This document shows positions 32,796 through 41,996 of a stretch of 64,000 bases of DNA, piece by piece. The position numbers and the translations under genes are program-made. The notes beneath the pieces were generated by a model. That model had not been told where the DNA came from. It did no database searches and was given only the letters and a program-made list of their open reading frames with translations. This stretch comes from Thermomicrobiales bacterium (GTDB lineage Bacteria > Chloroflexota > Chloroflexia > Thermomicrobiales > CFX8), in NCBI GenBank assembly GCA_037045155.1, contig JBAOIG010000003.1, forward strand, positions 62,001-126,000, given 5' to 3'. How positions within the stretch are numbered: position 1 is the stretch's first letter; each line of letters begins with the position of its first letter.

Positions 32796-34865
32796 GTGAG
32801 ATCTGGAGCGCGGCGCGTCGAAACCAGACAGGTGATCCGCATCGGAACGCTCGATCTCCCGACTTTGAGACGGCCACGGTCATCATTCGTGGCGGCGCTG
32901 GCGTGCGTCGCGCTCATATGGCTGGCGTCGGCAATCAGCCCACCACCAGTGGCCGCCCATGCTGCGCTCTTGCGTAGCGATCCTGAGGCCGGCGCAAGCC
33001 TTGCCGAACCGCCCACCTCGATTGTTCTCTGGTTCAGCGAGCCTGTTGAGCTGCGCTACAGCACGCTGACAGTCCTGCGGCAGGATGGCTCTGTCGTCCC
33101 GACCGGTAGCCTGGCGTCGGTCGGCACGCCAGATGAGCCGGGGCTGACCGCGGAGCTGCGCGGCAACCTTGCGCGCGGAAGCTATACGGTCGTCTACTCC
33201 GTCCTCTCGGCAGTCGACGGACACGTCTCGGGCGGATTCTTCAGCTTCACCATCGGCGACGCGTTGATGCCTAGCCTCGAGCAAGAGACGGCGCTCGCCA
33301 GCCTGGCTTCGTCGAGCGCGGTGGCGCCAGTGGCGCTATCCAGCGGAGTCCGGTGGATGAACCTCCTGGCTCAGGGTGTGCTGGCCGGGATGCTCTTCTT
33401 CCTCGTCGTGGTCCTCCTGCCGGTGGCCGGCCGGTCAGACGCTTCCGGTGTCCCCGCGCGCCATTTCCGTCGGCTGGCGCTGATCGCGGTGATCCTGCTA
33501 CTTGTTGGCCATCTGGCGTCGGCTGTTATCCAGGCGATGAACGCGTCACGCTCGACATCTCCGCGCGATGTCATCGATGTGCTGCCGTCGATCCTTGGGA
33601 AGACACGGTTCGGTGGCGTGTGGCTGGCGCGCGGAGTACTGCTGGAAGCGTGGGCGGTCGTTGCCTGGGCGCTGTTGCGCGGCGCGCGATTGCCCGCCTG
33701 GCATGGCAGAGGACGCCTGCTCTGGAGCATCGGTCTGTTGGTCTCGGCGCTCGTGCTGTTGACTACCTCGCTCGGTAGCCACGCGGCGACCCGTGGCAGC
33801 GCCACCAGCTGGCCGGTGCTGACCGATTGGCTGCATCTGATCGTCACCAGTATCTGGATCGGCGGGCTCGCGGGCTTGCTCCTTGCGCTCGAAATTGCGC
33901 CGACCAGCGATGCTCGGCGTGGCCTCATTGCGCGGTTTTCCAGACTGGCGCTGGTTGCGGTCCTCGGGATCATCGCGACCGGTATTGTCTCGGCCTGGGT
34001 CGAGGCATATAGCTGGGACGGGCTGGTGTCGACGGATTACGGCGCCTGGCTGATAGTCAAGCTCGTTCTGGTGGCTGGAGCCCTTGGCTTCGGGGGGCAC
34101 CACTTGCTCAACGTCCGTCCGCGCCTCGACGTGGCTTCGCCTGACGGTGAGATCGGCGTCCCAGCACGATTCCGGCGCACTCTCCGGCTCGAGCTCCTTC
34201 TTCTGACCGGTGTCGTGCTGGTGACTGGCGTTCTGACTGGCACGCCCCCGGCGCGTGACTTGCTTCAGCGTGTTGACATCCTTGGCTCGACCCGACTGAC
34301 TGGCGGAGCATCGATCACGCTCCGAGTCTCCCCGCCTGATATTGGCGCGAACCAGTACTCCGTCATCGTCGCGCCGAGCGATCCCGACACGTTTGGTGAG
34401 GTCCAGCGAGTGTATCTGCGTTTCACGCCGCTCGCGGTCGATCCGCCGGCCGGCGCTGAAGAGCTGGCCGGAAGCCAGCGTATCCAGCTTCGCCAGGCCG
34501 GCCCGGGTGACGTATCGACGTTCATCGGAAGCGGCTCCTTCATCACGCTCGATGGGGACTGGGATGCGACGGTCGTGATCCGACGAGCTGGCGTTGCCCA
34601 GGATCTCGAGGCGTCATTCGGGATCACGGCTCGTGATGGCAAGCTCCTCTGGACCGGCATCCCGGAGCCCGTCGCGAGCCGCAGCAACGCGGCGATGGCG
34701 CTCGGGGGAGTGTGGTTGGCGGCGGCGGCGATTCTGGTCGTTGGCGCCTGGCGGTTTCGACGCCAGCGGCTCTCGCTCAGTTACGGCTTGATCGGGCTTG
34801 CCGCCGTGGCAATTGTGCTTGGCTCCTTCTTGATTGCGCTCGGGAGTGGGCTGATCGCGACCTGA
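32796..34865 (+). CDS. CopC-CopD copper resistance/uptake fusion protein
   Basis: 689-aa membrane protein joining a periplasmic CopC domain to a CopD permease. The signal ends near VAAHA; that His is the expected first copper ligand and the paired DGHVSGGFFSF supplies Asp and His. The CopC domain covers about residues 50-150 and is followed by eight or so membrane helices (about 185-490) with CopD features. The C-terminal extracytoplasmic domain (about 500-640) and last two helices are of YtkA/YcnJ-like character. Start GTG 32796; in-phase GTG 32832 is possible. Copper import or handling is the inferred role. Confidence 0.88.
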   Translation: MRSGARRVETRQVIRIGTLDLPTLRRPRSSFVAALACVALIWLASAISPPPVAAHAALLRSDPEAGASLAEPPTSIVLWFSEPVELRYSTLTVLRQDGSVVPTGSLASVGTPDEPGLTAELRGNLARGSYTVVYSVLSAVDGHVSGGFFSFTIGDALMPSLEQETALASLASSSAVAPVALSSGVRWMNLLAQGVLAGMLFFLVVVLLPVAGRSDASGVPARHFRRLALIAVILLLVGHLASAVIQAMNASRSTSPRDVIDVLPSILGKTRFGGVWLARGVLLEAWAVVAWALLRGARLPAWHGRGRLLWSIGLLVSALVLLTTSLGSHAATRGSATSWPVLTDWLHLIVTSIWIGGLAGLLLALEIAPTSDARRGLIARFSRLALVAVLGIIATGIVSAWVEAYSWDGLVSTDYGAWLIVKLVLVAGALGFGGHHLLNVRPRLDVASPDGEIGVPARFRRTLRLELLLLTGVVLVTGVLTGTPPARDLLQRVDILGSTRLTGGASITLRVSPPDIGANQYSVIVAPSDPDTFGEVQRVYLRFTPLAVDPPAGAEELAGSQRIQLRQAGPGDVSTFIGSGSFITLDGDWDATVVIRRAGVAQDLEASFGITARDGKLLWTGIPEPVASRSNAAMALGGVWLAAAAILVVGAWRFRRQRLSLSYGLIGLAAVAIVLGSFLIALGSGLIAT

Positions 34866-34975
34866 CGTTCGCCGCGCCGGGCTGGAGTTGTGGCAGTCCC
34901 GCGTGCTACATTGTTGTCACCGGGTGGAGCATCGACTCTGGCTCACCGTCGGCGCTGGCTGTGAAGAGGTGGATA

Positions 34976-35896
34976 ATGCGGCGGCTGCTCGCCTGGGTGG
35001 AGGGTCAGTCGACGGAACGGGTGCTCATTGCCTGCGTGGTCGCCGTCGTCCTCATCGGTATCGCCGATGCCTCGACGGACCCCGATTATCTCCTCACGAT
35101 CGTCTATATCATTCCCATCTCGCTGTCGGCCTGGCGAGCCGGGTGGCAACGAGCCTGGGGCATCACGGCTCTTGCGGTTGTGACATTGCTGATCGTGGAT
35201 ACCCTGAATCCTCAGGACGGCGCACTGACGCCAGCAGTGCTCTGGAATCAGCTTAGCCGGTTGGCGGTCGTTGTCTTCATCGTGATTCTGATCAACGGCC
35301 TGCGCGAGGCGCGGCAGCGCGCCGAGCTGATGGCGAGGACGGATATCCTGACCGGAATCTCGAATCTGTTTGCCTTTCGGGAGGTCAGCGCGCGCCACCT
35401 CGAGCACGCGCAACGCAATGGCCAGCCACTAACGCTGCTCTTCCTGGACATCGACGACTTCAAGATCGTTAACGACTTCGGCGGCCATTCAGCCGGCGAC
35501 GAGGTGTTGCGCCGAATCGCGAGGGAGCTCAGCTTCGCCGCCCGGCAGGATGATTTCGTTGCCCGAGTTGGCGGCGATGAGTTCGTCGTGCTACTGCCGC
35601 GGACAGATGCTGCCCAGGCAGCCGACGTGATCAACCGGATCACCAGCCGGCTAGCCACGATCAGCCGCCCCGATGGATCGCAACTGACCTGCAGCCTGGG
35701 AATGGCCACGCATGCGCCGGCCCTGGCAACGATCGATAAGATCATGCAGGAGGCCGATAACGCGATGTACTTCATGAAGGCGCATCGACTCCCACTGGAG
35801 GAGCAGCGCGTCGATCCGCATGGCAGGTCGTTGCGACTGCTTGCCTCGGCGGAAGACAACCCAGTCGATGCGTCCGCATTCGGGACGGACTCCTGA
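34976..35896 (+). CDS. Membrane-bound diguanylate cyclase
   Basis: 306-aa enzyme that makes cyclic di-GMP from two GTP. The ATG at 34976 follows AGAGGTGG; an in-phase open stretch upstream overlaps the CopD gene and is ignored. Three hydrophobic segments (about residues 17-105) form the sensor, then a short coiled linker and the GGDEF domain. The active site GGDEF is intact at residues 199-203, and the inhibitory I-site RxxD is present as R190-Q-D-D193, five residues before it, so product feedback is expected. A YajQ-type candidate receptor is encoded at 22458. Confidence 0.93.
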   Translation: MRRLLAWVEGQSTERVLIACVVAVVLIGIADASTDPDYLLTIVYIIPISLSAWRAGWQRAWGITALAVVTLLIVDTLNPQDGALTPAVLWNQLSRLAVVVFIVILINGLREARQRAELMARTDILTGISNLFAFREVSARHLEHAQRNGQPLTLLFLDIDDFKIVNDFGGHSAGDEVLRRIARELSFAARQDDFVARVGGDEFVVLLPRTDAAQAADVINRITSRLATISRPDGSQLTCSLGMATHAPALATIDKIMQEADNAMYFMKAHRLPLEEQRVDPHGRSLRLLASAEDNPVDASAFGTDS

Positions 35897-36059
35897 AGCC
35901 CAACGAACGGCGCGATCTGCGGGCGAGTCTGCCCATCTGCATCGACGAGTAACACCGGGGCTTCAATCTTGCGACACGTTGCGAACATGCCATCCAGTGG
36001 CGTCGGGATCGGCGCGCGGGATTCCTGCAGGCATTTCCGGATTGTTGAAAGGGGGCTCC

Positions 36060-36464
36060 GTGGTTACTCCCTCCCGGATCTGGTGCTATCTGCTGGTCGT
36101 CCTCGGGATGTTGATCGGCGGGTTCTTGTTGACGGGTTGCGGCTGGCGCTCGGAGCTTGTTGAAGAGACCCCGACTGCTGGCAACGCCCTGAAAATCGAG
36201 ATGTCGGATACCAGAATAACGCCAGACCATCTCTCGGCGCAAAAGGGCGATGTGACCTTCGAGGTCACGAATAACGGCGCCAAACCCCACAATCTGACGG
36301 TGAAGATGGGCCCGGACGAGCATCAGTCGCCGGAGATCGCGCCCGGTGCGACGGCGACCTGGACGCTGCATTTTCCGCGCACCGGCCAGTTCGCGATCTA
36401 CTCAAGCCTGGGCAACGATCACGAAGCCGGAATGGAAGCCGTTGTTCTGATCGAGACCGACTGA
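36060..36464 (+). CDS. Cupredoxin-like lipoprotein lacking the Cys ligand
   Basis: 134-aa lipoprotein, GTG start after GAAAGGGGGC. The lipobox LLTGC gives lipidated Cys27. The cupredoxin fold is shown by KGDVTFEVTNNGAKPHNLTV and GQFAIYSSLGNDHEAGM. Type-1 copper ligands should be His, Cys, His, Met: His77, His121 and Met125 are present, but the Cys position is Ser115/Ser116. It may bind copper differently or have lost metal. It lies 1.2 kb after the CopC-CopD gene. Confidence 0.82.
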   Translation: MVTPSRIWCYLLVVLGMLIGGFLLTGCGWRSELVEETPTAGNALKIEMSDTRITPDHLSAQKGDVTFEVTNNGAKPHNLTVKMGPDEHQSPEIAPGATATWTLHFPRTGQFAIYSSLGNDHEAGMEAVVLIETD

Positions 36465-36560
36465 GCACAATCTGATACGGCAATGGCATGTTCTACTCCC
36501 TCCTGTTGCGCTTCCGAGACACTGGTCGGGCGATGATGCGCGCAGGAGGGAGGCACGACA

Positions 36561-36755
36561 GTGAACGACAAATCCCGACTTCCCAAAGACGGACCCAGTC
36601 AGCGCTTATCGGTTGCTTATGGGTTGATCTTCGGCGCCGCGCTCGGTCTCCTCGTGGGCATCGTCTTCGAGCTTAATCTGGCGCTGGGCATCGCGTTTGG
36701 CGCTGGACTCGGCCTCGTGGTGGGTATTGTCGCGGACGGGCTCCGGCGTCAGTAG
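36561..36755 (+). CDS. Small glycine-rich membrane protein
   Basis: 64-aa protein starting at GTG 36561 with an excellent AGGAGGGAGG upstream. Two hydrophobic segments (about residues 20-38 and 41-58) are rich in Gly/Ala at four-residue spacing, a glycine-zipper pattern, separated by FELN. No family is recognised. Its end overlaps the convergent amidase gene by seven bases. Confidence 0.65.
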   Translation: MNDKSRLPKDGPSQRLSVAYGLIFGAALGLLVGIVFELNLALGIAFGAGLGLVVGIVADGLRRQ

Positions 36756-38125
36756 CCGGGTGGGCGGCGAAAGGCAACCTCCGGATTTGTCGCCGCCATC
36801 GACTGCGCAATACCCAGCAGGCGTGACTCGCTCCAGCGCGCGCCGACGAGCTGGACGCCGATCGGGAGCCCTTCGGGGCTTGAGCCGGCCGGTAGCGTCA
36901 CGACCGGATGTCCAGTGAGGTTGAACGGTCGACAATAGCCGGCCAGCAGGTCGTAGCTCGCGGATTCGCCATCCAGCGGCACATCGCCGCCGCGCGCCCG
37001 ATGCTCGAATGCCGGGATCATCATCACCGGGCAGATCAGCGCGTCGACCGTCGCGAAGTATCGCTCCCACGTCGCGATGATCTCGTCGCGGCGCTGGAGT
37101 ATGCGGAAGTAGTCCTCTGCGCTTGGCGGGCCGCCGGCCGGCGGCTCGATGAGCATCCGCACGATCGAACGCAGCGCTGCTCGTGTTGTGAGCAGCTCTT
37201 CGAAGTCGATTTCCGGCAGTCGCGCCTCGACGCGTGCGCCGTGACGTTCCAATGACGCTGCCAGGCGTTCGATCGTCGCGCGAGTCGCCGCGTCGGCCGG
37301 CAGGCCGGGGAACGTCGACGCGACCGCGATGCGCAGTCCGGCCAGCGGCGGAGGCGAGATGGCCGGCAGCGGCGCCGGCGGCACGTCCGGGTCGCTGGCG
37401 TCTGGCCCAGCAATCACGCGCAACGCCAACTCGAGGTCGTCGAGTGACCGCGCCAGAGGGCCGATGCAGTTCATCACGCGTGTCGTCCGGACATAACCCG
37501 GCAGATCGGGAATATGGCCGGCGTTGGGGACGCGCAACTCGGTGGGCTTGAGCCCGAACACGCCGCAGCAGTGCGCCGGGACGCGGATCGAGCCGCCGAT
37601 GTCGCTGCCGATATCGAGCGGCGCCAGCCCGGCGGCAACCGCCGCGGCCGCGCCACCGCTCGACCCGCCCGGTGTCCGGTCAAGATTCCACGGGTTGTTC
37701 GTCCGACCGAAGATCGGATTGGTCGTCTGCAGATCGGTCAGCAGCTCGGAGACGTTCGTCTTGCCGAGAATAATCGCGCCGGCCTCGCGTAGTCTCCGAG
37801 CAACGACGCCATCGTGGGCCGGCACATAGTTGCGCAGCAATGGTGATCCGGCCGTCGTGCGCATACCGGCGGTCTCGTGGCAATCCTTGAGCAGCGCTGG
37901 CACACCCGCAAGTGGGCCGGCATATTCTCCTGCCGCCAGCCTCAGGTCGCAGTCGCGCGCCCGGGCGAGGGCGCGCTCGGCGTCGAGCGTGACCACTGCG
38001 TTCAGCGCCGGATTCACTCGTTCGACCCGCGAAAGACACGCGGCGACGGCCTCGACTGCCGATACGTCGCGGTTGCGGATCGACCGGGCCAGCGTCGTTG
38101 CGTCCATCCAGGAAACGTCCACCAT
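36749..38125 (-). CDS. Amidase signature family amidase
   Basis: 458-aa hydrolase of C-N amide bonds, GatA-like but with no GatB/GatC nearby. The catalytic triad is complete: Lys80 in ALLKDCHETAG, cis-Ser155 in GGSSGG, nucleophile Ser179 in GSDIGGSIR. I start it at ATG 38125, close to the conserved VSWMDATTLARSIR; ATG 38173 in phase would add 16 residues of no family resemblance. Substrate is unknown. Confidence 0.9.
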   Translation of the reverse strand: MVDVSWMDATTLARSIRNRDVSAVEAVAACLSRVERVNPALNAVVTLDAERALARARDCDLRLAAGEYAGPLAGVPALLKDCHETAGMRTTAGSPLLRNYVPAHDGVVARRLREAGAIILGKTNVSELLTDLQTTNPIFGRTNNPWNLDRTPGGSSGGAAAAVAAGLAPLDIGSDIGGSIRVPAHCCGVFGLKPTELRVPNAGHIPDLPGYVRTTRVMNCIGPLARSLDDLELALRVIAGPDASDPDVPPAPLPAISPPPLAGLRIAVASTFPGLPADAATRATIERLAASLERHGARVEARLPEIDFEELLTTRAALRSIVRMLIEPPAGGPPSAEDYFRILQRRDEIIATWERYFATVDALICPVMMIPAFEHRARGGDVPLDGESASYDLLAGYCRPFNLTGHPVVTLPAGSSPEGLPIGVQLVGARWSESRLLGIAQSMAATNPEVAFRRPPGY

Positions 38126-38324
38126 CTGCCACTCCCACTCTGATTGCCCGAGATGAGACCCATGATAGGGCATTCATTCGCAGCGAGGATGTGTCTGGTG
38201 ATGTGGACGGGTCCAATGCCTCTTGACCGTATAGCCATGCCGTGATAACGTATCCGTTTGTGCCCCGCTGTCTGGCGGTGTCTGGCATAGCAAAGAACAG
38301 GCGACCGGTAACCGGCCGGCGTCG

Positions 38325-38570
38325 ATGACGGAAACGCCACCGGCGTGTTTCGAAGGGAATAGTCAGCTTCAGATGAGCACCGCAGCAGTTCTGGTCGCCA
38401 GGATCCGCAGTCGCGAGCGCGTGATGTCGAACATCGTCGAGCGTAACCCGGAGTCCTACCGCGAGAACCCGTACTACACGCAGCTTCAGGGCGCGGTCGT
38501 CGCATACCGTGACGCTCTGACGCAGCTCGAGCGCATCGCTTCCGTCGAGGAACAGGTCGTCCTGGCCTGA
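38325..38570 (+). CDS. Small hypothetical protein
   Basis: Up to 81 aa; no family recognised. The C-terminal 65 residues are charged and probably helical (RIRSRERVMSNIVERNPESY, ALTQLERIASVEEQVV). Start is uncertain between ATG 38325 and ATG 38373, neither with a convincing ribosome-binding site. A strong hairpin follows, which supports a real short transcript. Confidence 0.5.
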   Translation: MTETPPACFEGNSQLQMSTAAVLVARIRSRERVMSNIVERNPESYRENPYYTQLQGAVVAYRDALTQLERIASVEEQVVLA

Positions 38571-38625
38571 TCTGAGGCAACTCAACACCAGAAGCGCACT
38601 CACCTCCGGGAGGGGTGACGAGACT

Positions 38626-38658
38626 GGAACCCCCCAGGGATTCATCCCCGGGGGTTCC
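38626..38658 (+). terminator. Hairpin after the small gene at 38325
   Basis: Nine-base inverted repeat GGAACCCCC / GGGGGTTCC with inner AGGGAT-ATCCCC-like pairing, about 56 bases after the stop. No T tract. Confidence 0.55.
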
Positions 38659-38734
38659 CGTATACCCGGTGGTATCGTTGCCTTCGAGCGCTGCGTGAGC
38701 GACGCGGCGAGTTCTGCTACATCGGAGTGCGTCG

Positions 38735-39211
38735 ATGACAGGTATGCCCCTGCTGCCGTTCCTCCAGCGCGTCGAGACGTGCGAGCGCGACGGCTTCCCC
38801 CTTGTCGAGATCCGTGGCGATCTCTACTGTTCGGTCGAGTATGCCGATACCCTGATCGGCGGCGAACGCGTCCTCGGCGTCGCGGAGGGCGAAGATGGCC
38901 AGGTCGAGCTGCTGATGACGGGCGACCACATCATCCCGCTGACCTGTCCGTGCTGCGGCGGCGCGATCCATCGGAAACAACGCACGCTTGGTGAGGTTCG
39001 CGCATTGCTGCTTGGCCGGACGATCGAAGGATTCCGCCAGGGCGAGTGGGTTGGCACGGGTAGCCCGCCGAAGCGGCACGCGGTCTTCGCCCTGCAGTTC
39101 AGTGGATCCGAAGACCGTGGGGAGCGAACAATCGAGGTCTCGCTGGAGTCGGTTCGCGGGATACGGCCCCGTGAACACATCATCACTGAGGCGAGCCAGA
39201 CCGAAGCGTAA
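38735..39211 (+). CDS. Hypothetical protein with a CPCC metal-binding-like motif
   Basis: 158 aa, ATG start with GGAG ten bases upstream. No family recognised. It contains TCPCCGGAIHRKQ near residue 70, which looks like half a zinc site, in an otherwise mixed alpha/beta sequence rich in acidic residues. It ends ten bases before the epimerase gene, whose ribosome-binding site overlaps its stop, so the two are probably co-transcribed. Confidence 0.65.
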   Translation: MTGMPLLPFLQRVETCERDGFPLVEIRGDLYCSVEYADTLIGGERVLGVAEGEDGQVELLMTGDHIIPLTCPCCGGAIHRKQRTLGEVRALLLGRTIEGFRQGEWVGTGSPPKRHAVFALQFSGSEDRGERTIEVSLESVRGIRPREHIITEASQTEA

Positions 39212-39221
39212 GGAGACATCG

Positions 39222-39989
39222 ATGCGTGTGCTGGTGACCGGCGCTGCCGGGGTGATCGGGTCGGCGGTCCGTCACGATCTGGCCGGCGACTACGAGATCT
39301 CGGCGTTGACCCATCGGCCGGCCGATTTCCCAAGCCATGTCGCTGACATCAGCGACCTCGACGCGATCCATCCAGCCTTCGCGGGGATGGACGCTGTCGT
39401 CCATCTGGCCGCATCCATCTCGGTCGAGACTCCCTGGCCGGATATCCTGCGCGACAACATCATCGGGACATACAACGTTTTCGAGGCCGCGCATCGGGCC
39501 GGGGTCGAGCGTGTCGTCTTCGCCAGCAGCAACCACGCCGTTGGAGGGTACGAGCTCGACAACAAGCCGGATATCTACGCGCCGGCCAACCCACTCGTCG
39601 TCGACGATCGCGCCGAGATCCGGCCGGATTCCTACTACGGCGTCTCGAAGGCATATGGCGAGGCGATGGGACGCTACTACTCGGATACCCACGGTCTGCG
39701 CGTCTTCTGCCTGCGGATCGGCAGCGTCCGCGCCGACGACGATCCACGGTCGGTTGACGCCGGCCAGTCATCCGGCTGGTTGAACCTCACAACGGAGCAG
39801 ACCTACGATCGTCTCCGCGCCACCTGGCTCTCGCAGCGCGACTGTGCGCACCTCATCGAGCGCTGCCTGGCGACTCCGGATATCCGCTTCGGCATTTACT
39901 ATGGGATCTCTAACAACCGACGCCAGTTCTGGGACATCTCAAAAGCCCGCCGCGAGCTGGGCTATAACCCGCAGGACAGCGCCGGGTAG
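39222..39989 (+). CDS. NAD-dependent epimerase/dehydratase family oxidoreductase
   Basis: 255-aa short-chain extended-type Rossmann enzyme. The ATG at 39222 follows AAGGAG; longer in-phase frames run into the preceding gene. The cofactor motif GAAGVIG is at residues 7-13 and the catalytic Tyr139-x-x-x-Lys143 is in YYGVSKAYGE. FASSNHAVGGYE and the small size resemble uronate dehydrogenases. It is followed by a metal-dependent hydrolase, a pair suggesting sugar-acid or lactone catabolism; this is inference. Confidence 0.88.
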   Translation: MRVLVTGAAGVIGSAVRHDLAGDYEISALTHRPADFPSHVADISDLDAIHPAFAGMDAVVHLAASISVETPWPDILRDNIIGTYNVFEAAHRAGVERVVFASSNHAVGGYELDNKPDIYAPANPLVVDDRAEIRPDSYYGVSKAYGEAMGRYYSDTHGLRVFCLRIGSVRADDDPRSVDAGQSSGWLNLTTEQTYDRLRATWLSQRDCAHLIERCLATPDIRFGIYYGISNNRRQFWDISKARRELGYNPQDSAG

Positions 39990-40065
39990 TGTTGAACGCA
40001 AGAACAGATTTCGTGCTTTACTAGGTCGTTGTTTGCCATGTTTGGTGAGGGAGTAGCGGGGCCAA

Positions 40066-40959
40066 TTGAAGATCTTCGATACGCATGTGCATTTTCCGTG
40101 GGGTGAGGATCGCGATCCGGACGACGCGATCACCGAGTTGCGCGAGCGCGCGGCTGCGGCCGGCGTCGTCCACCTCTGCCTGCTCGGCTCGCGATTCGGC
40201 GATTACAACGAGCGGGTCACTCGCGCGATTGAGCGCGCCCCCGAATTGTTTGTCGGCCTGTATGGCATCGACCTCGACCAGGAAGGTCCGACGCAGGTTC
40301 ACGAGGCGGCCGCGCGCGGCTTTCGCGGTCTGAAGATCATCCTGCCACTCAAGCGCTACGATCATTCCGACTACTTCCCGATTTACGAGGCGGCCGAGGA
40401 GCACGGCTTCACCTGCCTGTTCCACACCGGCGTTGTCGGCGGCGGGGCGGACTACCGCACCCAGGACCCGTTCGATCCCGAGCTGATCGAGCGCGTCCGT
40501 CCATGGGAGCAGCGCTCGCGCGGCAGCGGCGTCTCGTCGGCCCATATGGAGCCGATCACGCTCGATACGATCGCCTTCACCTTCCCGGAGCTGAGGCTGA
40601 TCGGGGCGCATCTAGGCATCGGCTACTACGATCTCGCCGCCCACGTCGCTCGCTGGCGGAGGAACGTCTTCTTCGACATCTCCGGCGGCGAGATGGTCCG
40701 CCGCCATCTCGTGGAGCGACGTCTCGTGCCGAACGAGATCTCGCACTACAAGCTGCTCTACGGCTCGGACAACAACGAGCGATTCGAGGAAGAGATTCGC
40801 GACTGGCAGACGATCTTCGATCTCCTGCGCCTCGGTGACGAGGAGCGCGAGCGGATCTTCTACGGCAACGCCGCGCGCCTGTTCGGCATGATTCCCACCG
40901 CGGTTGCCCCTGAGCCGACCCCCGAGCCCGCCGGAGCCGCGACCGGCGACGGCGAGTAG
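40066..40959 (+). CDS. Amidohydrolase-family metal-dependent hydrolase
   Basis: 297-aa TIM-barrel enzyme of the amidohydrolase-2 (ACMSD/dicarboxylate lactonase-like) group. TTG start at 40066, with GAGGGAG upstream and the metal-binding HxH (His7, His9 in DTHVHF) right after it, as usual. Further ligand candidates lie in FHTGVVGGG, GAHLGIGYYD and YGSDNNE near the end. The C-terminal 20 residues are Pro/Ala-rich and outside the domain. Substrate is unknown. Confidence 0.85.
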   Translation: MKIFDTHVHFPWGEDRDPDDAITELRERAAAAGVVHLCLLGSRFGDYNERVTRAIERAPELFVGLYGIDLDQEGPTQVHEAAARGFRGLKIILPLKRYDHSDYFPIYEAAEEHGFTCLFHTGVVGGGADYRTQDPFDPELIERVRPWEQRSRGSGVSSAHMEPITLDTIAFTFPELRLIGAHLGIGYYDLAAHVARWRRNVFFDISGGEMVRRHLVERRLVPNEISHYKLLYGSDNNERFEEEIRDWQTIFDLLRLGDEERERIFYGNAARLFGMIPTAVAPEPTPEPAGAATGDGE

Positions 40960-41082
40960 GGGGCAACCCCTCGACTCCAACCCGTCTCCGGCAGGCGCGG
41001 CAGCCGCTCGCGCGGATGGCAGACGCGTGCTGTCCGCGCGCTGTTATCAGCGTCTGTCATCGACACCGAAGGAGAACGACAC

Positions 41083-41952
41083 ATGAACGCGACCGAACGC
41101 GATATCGAGATCTTGCGCGGCAAGCGCATCGCGCTGATCGGCTGCGGCGTGATGGGCGAGGCAATCGCCGCGACGCTGCTGCGCGGCGAGCTCGTCACAA
41201 CCGACCAGCTCGTTGGCGCTGAGCCATACGAGGAACGTCGCCAGCTGCTGGCCGAGCGCTACGGCATCAGGATGCTGGCCGGTAATGCCGAAGCCGCCGA
41301 AGGCGCTGACATCGTGATGCTGACGATCAAGCCACAGTCGCTGGGCAAGGTCGGCGACGACCTGCGTGGCCGGCTGGGTCGCGACCAGGTCGTCGTCTCG
41401 ATCATGGCCGGCGCGACCGTCGACCGGCTGCATGCGGCCCTCGGCCACGAGCGGCTGGTGCGCTCGATGCCCAACACCCCGGCGCAGATCGGGCAGGGCG
41501 TGACCGTCTGGCTGGCGACCCCATCGGTGACCGACGAGCAGGCGCAGGCGGTTGCGGCGCTCCTTGGCGCGATGGGTGAGGCAGTGCGTGTCGAGAGCGA
41601 GGAGATGGTCGACATGGCGACCGCTCTCTCCGGCACCGGGCCGGCCTACGTCTTCCTCGTCATGGAGGCGCTGATCGACGCCGGTGTCCATATGGGCTTC
41701 CCGCGTCGGATCGCCGAGGAGCTCGTGCTACAGACGATGCAGGGCTCGGTCCAGTTCGCGCGGGAGTCCGGCCTGCACCCGGCGGAGCTCCGCAACATGG
41801 TCACCTCGCCGGGCGGCACGACGGCCGCGGCGCTCTACCAGATGGAGAAGGGCAGCCTTCGCACCGTCATCTCCCGCGCCGTCTGGGCCGCCTATCAGCG
41901 CACGGTCGAGCTGGGCCAACCCGCCGCCGGCCCCGCGATGCCACAGCAGTAG
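41083..41952 (+). CDS. proC: Pyrroline-5-carboxylate reductase
   Basis: Last enzyme of proline synthesis, reducing pyrroline-5-carboxylate with NAD(P)H. 289 aa, ATG after AAGGAGAAC. The Rossmann motif GCGVMGEA is at residues 20-27, VMLTIKPQ and SMPNTPAQIGQG follow, and the signature LSGTGPAYVFL is near residue 190. The end has TSPGGTTAAALY. It is the last rightward gene before the leftward dha/pts operon. Confidence 0.94.
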   Translation: MNATERDIEILRGKRIALIGCGVMGEAIAATLLRGELVTTDQLVGAEPYEERRQLLAERYGIRMLAGNAEAAEGADIVMLTIKPQSLGKVGDDLRGRLGRDQVVVSIMAGATVDRLHAALGHERLVRSMPNTPAQIGQGVTVWLATPSVTDEQAQAVAALLGAMGEAVRVESEEMVDMATALSGTGPAYVFLVMEALIDAGVHMGFPRRIAEELVLQTMQGSVQFARESGLHPAELRNMVTSPGGTTAAALYQMEKGSLRTVISRAVWAAYQRTVELGQPAAGPAMPQQ

Positions 41953-41996
41953 GGTTTTTCATCGTCACCGTTGTCCGGCGGTGGGAAGGGGCGACC

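Noticed and set aside
34712..34975. N-terminal extension of the diguanylate cyclase overlapping CopC-CopD
   Set aside because: The stretch is antisense-like in composition to nothing, lacks a start site and would place soluble sequence before the first helix; the ATG at 34976 has a proper ribosome-binding site.
38988..39221. N-terminal extension of the epimerase gene
   Set aside because: It overlaps the preceding coding region; the Rossmann motif must start near the N-terminus, which the ATG at 39222 gives.
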